Positions 1 through 5,105 of a stretch of DNA of 22,224 nt are shown here, in pieces. Both the position numbers and the translations under genes were made by a program. Origin of the DNA: a virus; IMG/VR virus record IMGVR_UViG_3300032677_001195, positions 1 through 22,224 of that record; one strand, 5' to 3'. The notes under the pieces are model-generated. The model saw only the letters and a list, made by a program, of their open reading frames with translations. It was not told the origin of the DNA and ran no database searches. Position 1 is the first letter of the stretch. Every line of letters starts with the position of its first letter.

Positions 1-79
1 AAAAACTTTTGACGGCAATGCAACAGCAAAACTACTCTCAAAAATCGCAATTTACAGAAAGGAAATTAACAATGGCTAA
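1..79 (+). CDS. 3' end of an upstream gene (partial, unidentified)
   Basis: Reading from base 2, an open frame enters from the left edge and runs 25 codons to a TAA at 77-79. Its last residues are KLLSKIAIYRKEINNG. It overlaps the ATG of the next gene by 8 bp, the kind of tight coupling used throughout this window. The product cannot be named from 25 residues. The next genes (SSB-like, RusA) suggest a recombination or replication role, but that is only positional inference. The frame could also be open by chance. Confidence 0.5.
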   Translation, partial: KTFDGNATAKLLSKIAIYRKEINNG

Positions 80-338
80 CGGACACATCGCTCAAATGGG
101 CAAAGGGGTTTTATTTCAAAACGAAAAAAAGCATGACAGATCACCTGATTGGAAAGGCACTTTATTGCTTTCTGAGGACTACAAAGCTGGTCAAACACTT
201 AAGATTGCAGGATGGACTAAGCAAACGCCTAAAGGCAGCTTAATTTCACTTTCTGAGGATAATTGGAAACCTGATACAGGCGGCACTTATCCAAAAGAAG
301 TGAGTCGTAGGGCTGATGACTCTGAAGTTCCATTTTAA
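72..338 (+). CDS. Small SSB-like protein with acidic-aromatic C-terminal tail
   Basis: This is an 88-aa protein starting at ATG 72, which is preceded by AAAGGAAATTAAC, a good ribosome-binding site. Starts further upstream (TTG at 9, ATG at 18) lack one and would overlap the previous frame much more. The body, with GKGVLFQNEKK near residues 11-19 and a WKGTLLL strand, resembles short phage proteins that look like reduced single-strand DNA-binding OB folds. The last residues, ADDSEVPF, match the Asp-rich, Pro-Phe-terminated tip that SSB proteins use to recruit replication and repair partners. At 88 residues it is about half the length of a typical bacterial SSB. It precedes a zinc-ribbon protein and a RusA resolvase, which fits a DNA metabolism block. 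The SSB role is inferred from the tail and context, not from a full fold match. Confidence 0.65.
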   Translation: MANGHIAQMGKGVLFQNEKKHDRSPDWKGTLLLSEDYKAGQTLKIAGWTKQTPKGSLISLSEDNWKPDTGGTYPKEVSRRADDSEVPF

Positions 339-355
339 TCCAACGGGGGATAACG

Positions 356-589
356 ATGAAACATTGCAATAAATGTAAGCAAACTAAACCACTTACTGAA
401 TTTCATAAAGACAGAGCTAGGTCAGATGGATTTCAAATTCATTGTAAAGTTTGCAAAAATGCAGTTTTGAAAAATTGGAGAAGTCCTAACCGAGTTAAAG
501 TTAGCGAAGTCGATATTGGCAAAAACATGGAAAAATTGCATTGTTTGATGGATAAGATCATTCGCAACACTTTAAGGGAGGCTGTATGA
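356..589 (+). CDS. Small zinc-ribbon protein
   Basis: A 77-aa protein with a strong ribosome-binding site (GGGGGAT at 345-351). The N-terminal half holds two CxxC knuckles, CNKC at residues 4-7 and CKVC at 30-33, separated by KPLTEFHKDRARSDGF. This pattern is common in small phage proteins and also occurs as the zinc-binding part next to HNH endonucleases. No HNH motif is present. The C-terminal half is basic and probably helical. It likely binds zinc and possibly nucleic acid; no specific function is recognisable. Its stop codon overlaps the next ATG (ATGA), so the two genes are probably translationally coupled. Confidence 0.7.
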   Translation: MKHCNKCKQTKPLTEFHKDRARSDGFQIHCKVCKNAVLKNWRSPNRVKVSEVDIGKNMEKLHCLMDKIIRNTLREAV

Positions 590-729
590 AATATTTAATT
601 GGAATTGCATTAGTTTTGACATTATCAGTCAGTTACGCAGCCACTCGTTGTGAACGGGACAGCAGAGGAGGTCTTTGCTGCTGGGATACTCAAACCGATG
701 GTCCTTTTAAACCATTAAGCTGCTATTGA
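586..729 (+). CDS. Tiny secreted cysteine-rich peptide
   Basis: A 47-aa reading frame starting at ATG 586, which overlaps the stop of the zinc-ribbon gene (ATGA), with a GGGAGG Shine-Dalgarno sequence just upstream. The N-terminus is a textbook signal peptide: MKYL, then a hydrophobic core (IGIALVLTLSV), then SYAA with an Ala-X-Ala-like cleavage site near residue 18. The predicted mature part is about 29 residues with four cysteines (TRC, CC, SCY) and could form disulfides in the periplasm. There is no lipobox. Its stop overlaps the RusA start by one base. The function is unknown. The coupled start, strong ribosome-binding site and clear signal peptide argue that this is a real gene. Confidence 0.72.
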   Translation: MKYLIGIALVLTLSVSYAATRCERDSRGGLCCWDTQTDGPFKPLSCY

Positions 730-1112
730 TGATTTTAATGAATTTACCTTACCCGCCCAGTATCAACAATTACTGGATCGCTTCTGGCAATCGTAGATTT
801 GTTAGTAAGCGGGGTAGGGATTTTAAAGAAGCAGTAGCGGAGTATTGTGCTGAATGGAAAGTTCCTAAGTTTGGTGATAAACCGATGTGGGTTGACATCA
901 TTCTGAGACCTGCCACTAAGCGCCTTATGGATGTTGATAACTGTATTAAGCCGATTCTTGATGCTTTGCAAGATGCTGGAGTTTTTGACAATGATGTTCA
1001 AGTGCAATGGGTTCGTATTGAGCGAGGTTTACCAATGAAAGGCGGGGGTTGCGTTGTAATGCTAGACGCAATTGATCACACACCAGTTCAAGGGGAATCT
1101 GGCGTTAATTAG
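729..1112 (+). CDS. rusA: RusA-family Holliday junction resolvase
   Basis: A 127-aa protein of the RusA family of dimeric endonucleases that cut four-way DNA junctions during recombination, repair or packaging. RusA hallmarks are visible: an N-terminal MNLPYPPSINNYW strand, then RLMDVDNCIKPILDAL and VFDNDVQV. Numbered from ATG 729, Asp68, Asp70, Lys74 and Asp89 have the same spacing as the essential Asp70, Asp72, Lys76 and Asp91 of E. coli RusA, so the active site looks intact. The length is normal for the family (about 120 aa). ATG 729 overlaps the preceding stop (TGATG). ATG 738 would also keep the conserved start of the fold. A TTG at 726 is not needed. Neither ATG has a clear Shine-Dalgarno sequence, so translation is probably coupled to the peptide gene upstream. 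Confidence 0.93.
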   Translation: MILMNLPYPPSINNYWIASGNRRFVSKRGRDFKEAVAEYCAEWKVPKFGDKPMWVDIILRPATKRLMDVDNCIKPILDALQDAGVFDNDVQVQWVRIERGLPMKGGGCVVMLDAIDHTPVQGESGVN

Positions 1113-1148
1113 CCAGGTAGTTAGGGGTTGCGCCAGCCAACTACTTGG
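1113..1148 (+). other. Intergenic hairpin
   Basis: The gap after rusA holds an inverted repeat: CCAGGTAGTT at 1113-1122 pairs with AACTACTTGG at 1139-1148 (ten pairs, one G-U) around a 16-nt loop. A second possible stem, GCCAGC at 1132-1137 with GCTGGC at 1153-1158, would compete with it. There is no U-run after either stem, so this is not a standard terminator. It could be an attenuator, an RNA-processing site or a stabilising 3' structure ahead of the metabolic cassette. The structure is seen; its role is a guess. Confidence 0.45.
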
Positions 1149-1176
1149 ACAAGCTGGCACTATTTAAGGGGATAAC

Positions 1177-1368
1177 ATGAGTAAATTTAATTACGGCTTA
1201 GGCAAGACTTATACAAGCGCTTCTGAGGCGTTTAGAGATGCAGCATATTCCATTGCTATACAAAGACCAGTAAAACCTGAGTACGATGGTTTTTGGGCAT
1301 TTATAGGTGTATTGGCATTTGTTTCTTTGTTTGCTTATTGCTTTTGGCTAACTATTGGGCGCTATTGA
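1177..1368 (+). CDS. Small single-pass membrane protein
   Basis: A 63-aa protein starting at ATG 1177 with AAGGGGAT at 1166-1173 as its ribosome-binding site. The N-terminal 40 residues are polar. Residues about 40-60 (FWAFIGVLAFVSLFAYCFWL) form one strong transmembrane helix, followed by a short TIGRY tail. This would place the polar part on one side of the inner membrane. No family is recognised. Its TGA overlaps the ATG of the E1-alpha-like gene by one base (TGATG). The latter has no Shine-Dalgarno sequence of its own, so this gene probably drives its translation. Confidence 0.7.
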   Translation: MSKFNYGLGKTYTSASEAFRDAAYSIAIQRPVKPEYDGFWAFIGVLAFVSLFAYCFWLTIGRY

Positions 1369-1985
1369 TGGAATATTGCACTAAAGAGCAGCTTATTGCG
1401 TTTGAGCAAAAGGTTGCGTATCACTGGGAAGAAGGGGATCTTCCTTACCTCATTCACTTATCTGGTGGTAACGAGGATTTTTTAATTGATCTTTTTAAGG
1501 ACATGAGAGATGGAGATTGGATTTTCAGCACTCATCGGAATCATCATCACGCTTTATTGGCTGGAATACCCGAACATGAGCTTTTGGCACGTATTTTGCG
1601 TGGCGATTCTATGTTTGTGTTCGACAGCAATCGTAATTTCTTTACTTCGAGCATTTTGGCTAGCACTTGCTGTATTGCAGCAGGGGTGGCTTATTCATTA
1701 AAAGAGTCTGGCAGCGATAACTGGGTGTATTGCTTTTTAGGTGATGGGGCTGAAGAGCAAGGTCACTTTTACGAGGCAGTGATGTTTGTGGAAGGTCAAG
1801 ATTTGCCTTGTATGTTCATTATTGAAGATAACAACAGATCAGTGGACACTACTTTAATAGAACGTAATCCCACCAAATTTAGGTTTGAAATGCCATCTTG
1901 CGTCATTCGCAATGATTACAAAGCTACTTATCCTCATGCTGGCAACGGCACTAAAAAACACATTATTTTTAAAAATAAAAAATGA
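1368..1985 (+). CDS. Minimal ThDP-binding subunit, 2-oxoacid dehydrogenase E1-alpha-like
   Basis: A 205-aa protein resembling the ThDP-diphosphate-binding domain of E1-alpha (pyruvate, acetoin or branched-chain dehydrogenase). The ThDP motif is clear: GDGAEEQGHFYEA from residue 125 and the closing NN at 155-156, about 27 residues apart. These ligands bind Mg and the cofactor diphosphate. Upstream, STHRNHHHALLAG at 54-66 and the RGDSMFVFD segment match the active-site His loop and following region of E1-alpha. Full E1-alpha is usually 320-400 aa; here much of the N-terminus and most of the region after the NN motif is missing. The start is taken at 1368, overlapping the previous stop. A longer frame from 1293 would translate the membrane gene's bases in a second frame. 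The partner PYR-type subunit lies one gene downstream. The substrate is unknown and no E2 or E3 gene is present. Confidence 0.85.
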   Translation: MEYCTKEQLIAFEQKVAYHWEEGDLPYLIHLSGGNEDFLIDLFKDMRDGDWIFSTHRNHHHALLAGIPEHELLARILRGDSMFVFDSNRNFFTSSILASTCCIAAGVAYSLKESGSDNWVYCFLGDGAEEQGHFYEAVMFVEGQDLPCMFIIEDNNRSVDTTLIERNPTKFRFEMPSCVIRNDYKATYPHAGNGTKKHIIFKNKK

Positions 1986-2290
1986 ACGCAAATGAACCAG
2001 TAGCGTGGATGAACCCTAAAACTTTAGAGTGTGGCTATGGTGGTGATGTTGATTGGGAAGATACAGGCTGTATTCCACTCTACACCCATCCAGCAGAACA
2101 CGATTTAGGAATTGCAGAAGCTATTGGGTTTGATAAGGGTTACCAAGCAGCTATGGAAAAAACATTAACACCATTAACTGAAGATGAGTGTGAAGAAATT
2201 ATCAATAAGCACGATTGGTATTCAAAGTCTTGGCGTGAAATGGCAAAAGAAATACACGATGCAATATTAAGAAAGGCACAGGAAAAATGA
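1982..2290 (+). CDS. Eaa-like phage protein of unknown function
   Basis: A 102-aa protein overlapping its neighbours by ATGA on both sides. The N-terminal NEPVAWMNPKT and IPLYTHP segments resemble the PVAW...PLYT module seen in many small accessory proteins of temperate and lambdoid phages (Eaa and relatives), whose function is unknown. The C-terminal part is acidic and helical (LTEDECEEIINKHDW...MAKEIHDAI). It sits between the two ThDP subunit genes in what looks like one translational unit. It might be a physical partner of that complex or simply an inserted phage gene. The family call is from memory of the motif and is moderate. Confidence 0.6.
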   Translation: MNANEPVAWMNPKTLECGYGGDVDWEDTGCIPLYTHPAEHDLGIAEAIGFDKGYQAAMEKTLTPLTEDECEEIINKHDWYSKSWREMAKEIHDAILRKAQEK

Positions 2291-2802
2291 CCTATAAAGA
2301 GCAGATTACTAGCTCAAATACTGAGCTTGCAAAAGATCCTAAAACACGGTTCATAGGCTATGGTCTGCAAAAAGGTCGTGCATTAGGCACTTTAAAAAAC
2401 GTGTCAGACAATCAAATCTTAGAAATGCCTGTTGCAGAAAATTTGATGATGGGGGTTGCCATCGGAATGGCTCTAACAGGGTTAAAACCCGTTGTTTTTA
2501 TTGAAAGAATGGACTTTTTGATGAACGCAATGGATGCTTTAGTGAACCATTTGGACAAAATCAAAGAAATCAGCAAAGGTGAATTTGATCCTAAAGTCAT
2601 CATTCGTTGCATTGTAGGAAACATTACAAAACCGCTATATACAGGCGCTACACACGTTCAAGACTTCACTAGCGCACTTAGAGAAATGACCGATATACCT
2701 GTTTATAGCGTGTTAAATGAGGATTTTGCCAAAACAGCGTATGAGCTGGCAATGACAAGAAACAAATCTTGCATTATTGTTGAATACAAGGATTTAATGT
2801 GA
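2287..2802 (+). CDS. Minimal ThDP pyrimidine-domain subunit, E1-beta/transketolase-like
   Basis: A 171-aa protein matching only the pyrimidine-binding domain of E1-beta and transketolase. The segment EMPVAENLMMGVAIGMALTG (residues 46-65) carries the Glu (E51) that activates the ThDP aminopyrimidine in this superfamily. KPVVFIERMDFL, the THVQDF motif (residues 122-127) and the final CIIVEYKDLM follow the E1-beta order. Normal E1-beta is about 325 aa and continues into a transketolase C-terminal domain; this protein ends where the first domain ends. Together with the alpha-like protein it would give a small two-subunit ThDP enzyme, similar in layout to two-subunit decarboxylases such as sulfopyruvate decarboxylase. 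The start is ATG 2287, overlapping the previous stop, with AGGAAAA upstream. The stop overlaps the radical SAM start (GTGA). Confidence 0.85.
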   Translation: MTYKEQITSSNTELAKDPKTRFIGYGLQKGRALGTLKNVSDNQILEMPVAENLMMGVAIGMALTGLKPVVFIERMDFLMNAMDALVNHLDKIKEISKGEFDPKVIIRCIVGNITKPLYTGATHVQDFTSALREMTDIPVYSVLNEDFAKTAYELAMTRNKSCIIVEYKDLM

Positions 2803-3893
2803 AAAGTAACAAATACAGCAATTTTAAAATATTCCATTTTCCAGAAAAACTGAAATCTTTTGAGGCGGGGGAGGTTTTAGCACCGCTATATGTGCGTATA
2901 AAGCCAATCAACATTTGTAATCACGGATGCTTCTTTTGCGTGTATAGCACTGGTTTTAGGGTGAAAGACGGGGGAGAAGAAGAACACATCATTAGCGGTA
3001 TGCACGAAGATATGAAAGAAGATGATGTCATTCCTACCGAAAAGATGATGGAAATTTTGTATGACTTGCACTATATGGGTACTAAGGCAGTCACTTATTC
3101 TGGTGGGGGAGAGCCTTTAATGCATCCAGACATAGTGCCTATCATGCGTAAGACACTAGAGCTAGGTCTTGATCTATCTATAATTACAAACGGTCAAAAC
3201 TTGGCAAAGGAACGTGCGGAGGTATTGGCAAAAGCTAAGTGGGTAAGGGTCAGCATGGACTACACAAGCGGTGAAGAAATGAAGCGTTTTAGGAACGTGC
3301 CTGAAAAGAGTTTTGATTCTGTGTTGAAAAACATCAAGAATTTTGCTGCCATAAAAGATAAAAGTTGTAATCTAGGTGTTAATTATATTGTGCACCGCAA
3401 CAATTACAAAAATTTATGGGGGTTTAGTCAATTATTAAAAGAGGTAGGGGTTGAGAATGTGCGTTATAGCCCGATGTACGTGCCTGATTTTTATGATTAC
3501 CACAAGGAAATAGCGGATGAAGTCAATGAGCAGCTTGCAAAGATTCAAACTATTACTTCTGAAAACTTTAGTGTCAATAGCACTTACAACATTACTCCTG
3601 GCAGCAGTCACTCTAGTGTACGAAGCTATAAGAGATGTTACATCATGCAAACCGTGCCAGTCATCGGGGCGGATCTCAACGTGTATGCGTGTCATAACAA
3701 AGCCTACGATAAGACTGGTTGCATAGGATCTATTAAGGAAAAACGGTTTCCTACGCTATGGTTTAGTAATGAAACCAAAGAATACTTTGAGAAGTTCAAT
3801 GCTAAAACCACTTGTATGCACGAATGTTCTAACGATACAAAGAATATATTGATTAACGATTATGTAAACGCTAGTACCGACAACTTTATCTAA
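2799..3893 (+). CDS. Radical SAM enzyme with SPASM-like C-terminal cysteine cluster
   Basis: A 364-aa protein with a canonical radical SAM motif CNHGCFFC (Cys40, Cys44, Cys47; CX3CX2C) that holds a 4Fe-4S cluster for S-adenosylmethionine cleavage. SGGGEPL (101-107) is the SAM-binding GGE segment and LSIITNGQ matches the TNG strand. A C-terminal set of cysteines (280, 298, 308, 339, 343) lies in YKRC, VYACHN, GCIG and TTCMHEC contexts typical of SPASM or Twitch auxiliary cluster domains. Such domains occur in peptide-modifying and carbohydrate or cofactor-modifying enzymes. The start is GTG 2799 with AAGGA at 2788-2792; the next in-frame ATG (codon 68) would remove the Cys motif. It is coupled to the ThDP gene upstream and followed closely by a glycosyltransferase. 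The substrate is unknown. Confidence 0.9.
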   Translation: MKSNKYSNFKIFHFPEKLKSFEAGEVLAPLYVRIKPINICNHGCFFCVYSTGFRVKDGGEEEHIISGMHEDMKEDDVIPTEKMMEILYDLHYMGTKAVTYSGGGEPLMHPDIVPIMRKTLELGLDLSIITNGQNLAKERAEVLAKAKWVRVSMDYTSGEEMKRFRNVPEKSFDSVLKNIKNFAAIKDKSCNLGVNYIVHRNNYKNLWGFSQLLKEVGVENVRYSPMYVPDFYDYHKEIADEVNEQLAKIQTITSENFSVNSTYNITPGSSHSSVRSYKRCYIMQTVPVIGADLNVYACHNKAYDKTGCIGSIKEKRFPTLWFSNETKEYFEKFNAKTTCMHECSNDTKNILINDYVNASTDNFI

Positions 3894-3901
3894 GGAAAAT
3901 C

Positions 3902-4699
3902 ATGTCAAAAAAGAAAAAACTTGATGTAAAACAATTTCAAGAGCCATTAAAACGAGTGCCACCCAATGTATTTGTGGCTACTCCGATGTATGGCGGTATG
4001 TGCGCTGGTTTTTATACTCAATCAATCCTTCAATTGACTAAAGTGTGTGCAGATCATGGTGTTCAACTGTCATTTAGCTTTATGTTTAATGAGAGCTTGA
4101 TTACCCGTGCTAGAAATTCATTGGCTCAAACATTTTTGAAAACTGAGTGTACTCATTTAATGTTTATTGACTCAGATATTTTGTTTGATCCTAGAGATAT
4201 TGTTACCATGCTTCAAGCTGACAAAGACATCATTTGCGGTATTTATCCTAAGAAAGAAATCAATTGGAATAGTGTTAGACAGGCTATGGACAATGGTGTG
4301 GCTAACGATCAGCTTAAATTCCATACAGGCAGCTTTGTGGTTAACCTAGTGGACTACGCTGGAGAAGTAACTGTGCCTATTGACCAGCCAGTAGAGATTT
4401 TCAATGGTGGCACTGGCTTTATGATGATTAAACGTGAAGTTTTTGACGAGTTAAGACCACACGTACCAAGCTATTCTAATGATGTAATGGATTTGAATGG
4501 CAGCATGAAGCAAGGTGAACCTATTTCTGAATATTTTGCTACCTCAATTGAACCTGAAACCAATCGTTTGTTGTCTGAGGACTATCACTTTTGCCGAGAA
4601 TGGCGTTTAATCGGTGGCAAAGTGTTTGCTGCACCTTGGGTACGATTGGCACACGTAGGATCGTATGCCTTTGAAGGTCAACTAATTGCTACCGAGTAA
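3902..4699 (+). CDS. GT-A fold glycosyltransferase
   Basis: A 265-aa protein with the layout of a GT-A nucleotide-sugar glycosyltransferase. The N-terminal NVFVATPMYGG strand begins the nucleotide-binding fold. THLMFIDSDILF carries the DxD metal-binding motif (Asp90-Ser-Asp92). The segment FNGGTGFMMIKREVF and LSEDYHFCREW (about 224-234, with the acidic pair expected near the catalytic base) complete the core. There is no transmembrane helix, so it probably acts in the cytoplasm. AAGGAAAATC precedes ATG 3902. Similar proteins are frequent in aquatic phages, where donor and acceptor are mostly unknown. It may glycosylate a virion protein, DNA or a host glycan. It is the last plus-strand gene and its end overlaps the convergent spanin gene by 11 bp. 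Confidence 0.85.
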   Translation: MSKKKKLDVKQFQEPLKRVPPNVFVATPMYGGMCAGFYTQSILQLTKVCADHGVQLSFSFMFNESLITRARNSLAQTFLKTECTHLMFIDSDILFDPRDIVTMLQADKDIICGIYPKKEINWNSVRQAMDNGVANDQLKFHTGSFVVNLVDYAGEVTVPIDQPVEIFNGGTGFMMIKREVFDELRPHVPSYSNDVMDLNGSMKQGEPISEYFATSIEPETNRLLSEDYHFCREWRLIGGKVFAAPWVRLAHVGSYAFEGQLIATE

Positions 4700-5105
4700 T
4701 TGAATTGTATTGTTTGTAACAAGCATCCAGGGCAGTCCTTATTTCGTCTGCTCTGGTAGCTTCCCTGATAAGAAATTCTGCATCCTCGGCAGAAAGGGAT
4801 CTCCCAGTGCCGTCTTGTCCAATGTTGGTGCTGTATTGACTACGACTGGGTCTTGAGCGCAGCTTGATAAGAGCATTAGCAAGCTGATCGTTAATAGCAT
4901 TGATTTGAGCATCTTTATCTTTCCTTATTTGATCGGCAGCAGCCTGGTTTGCAGCCTCTTTCTGTTGGATGACTCTCTCCTGAGCAATTTTCTCGTTTGC
5001 AATTTTCTTCTCGTATCGCCAGCCGTTGATGCTCCAGCCAGCAATGAAAATCAAACTGGTAGCAATCAAGTAAGCAATCAATTTGAACTGGATTGAGCCG
5101 AACAC
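4689..5105 (-). CDS. Rz: Rz-like inner-membrane spanin (i-spanin)
   Basis: A 138-aa protein with one N-terminal membrane helix (residues about 7-24, FKLIAYLIATSLIFIAGW). A long charged, Ala- and Gln-rich coiled coil follows (KKIANEKIAQERVIQQKEAANQ onward). This is the layout of lambda Rz, which spans the periplasm and, with the o-spanin, fuses inner and outer membranes in the last step of lysis. The length is normal for Rz (about 150 aa). It starts inside the end of the endolysin gene (28-bp overlap). A nested o-spanin frame lies within it, which strongly supports the call. Its last 11 bp overlap the convergent glycosyltransferase gene. Confidence 0.88.
   Translation of the reverse strand: MFGSIQFKLIAYLIATSLIFIAGWSINGWRYEKKIANEKIAQERVIQQKEAANQAAADQIRKDKDAQINAINDQLANALIKLRSRPSRSQYSTNIGQDGTGRSLSAEDAEFLIREATRADEIRTALDACYKQYNSITR
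4739..4912 (-). CDS. Rz1: Rz1-like outer-membrane lipoprotein spanin (o-spanin), nested in Rz
   Basis: A 57-aa frame entirely inside the i-spanin gene in the +1 register. It begins MLKSMLLTISLLMLLSSC: a basic start, a hydrophobic core and a lipobox LSSC with the lipidated Cys at residue 18. The mature part is about 40 residues and contains several prolines (DPVV, AP, DPFLP, LPEQ), as expected for Rz1. An AAGGAAAG ribosome-binding site lies just upstream of ATG 4912. The fully embedded arrangement is the classical lambda Rz/Rz1 layout. The lipoprotein would sit in the inner leaflet of the outer membrane and bind the i-spanin across the periplasm. A second ATG at codon 5 could also serve as start. 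Confidence 0.88.
   Translation of the reverse strand: MLKSMLLTISLLMLLSSCAQDPVVVNTAPTLDKTALGDPFLPRMQNFLSGKLPEQTK

Noticed and set aside
9-71. Longer N-terminus for the SSB-like protein from TTG 9 or ATG 18
   Set aside because: The good ribosome-binding site lies directly before ATG 72 and the added residues would overlap the end of the previous frame.
1293-1367. Upstream start for the E1-alpha-like gene adding 25 hydrophobic residues
   Set aside because: The extra residues are the membrane gene read in another frame; the ATG at 1368 overlaps that gene's stop and fits the coupling pattern.
1510-1701. 63-aa hydrophobic plus-strand frame in the E1-alpha-like gene
   Set aside because: No ribosome-binding site, and it overlaps a gene whose conserved ThDP motifs fix the true frame.
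4710-4722. TTGTT-TGT-AACAA inverted repeat near the convergence point as a bidirectional terminator
   Set aside because: It has only five pairs, mostly A-T, and no U-run on either side; too weak to call.
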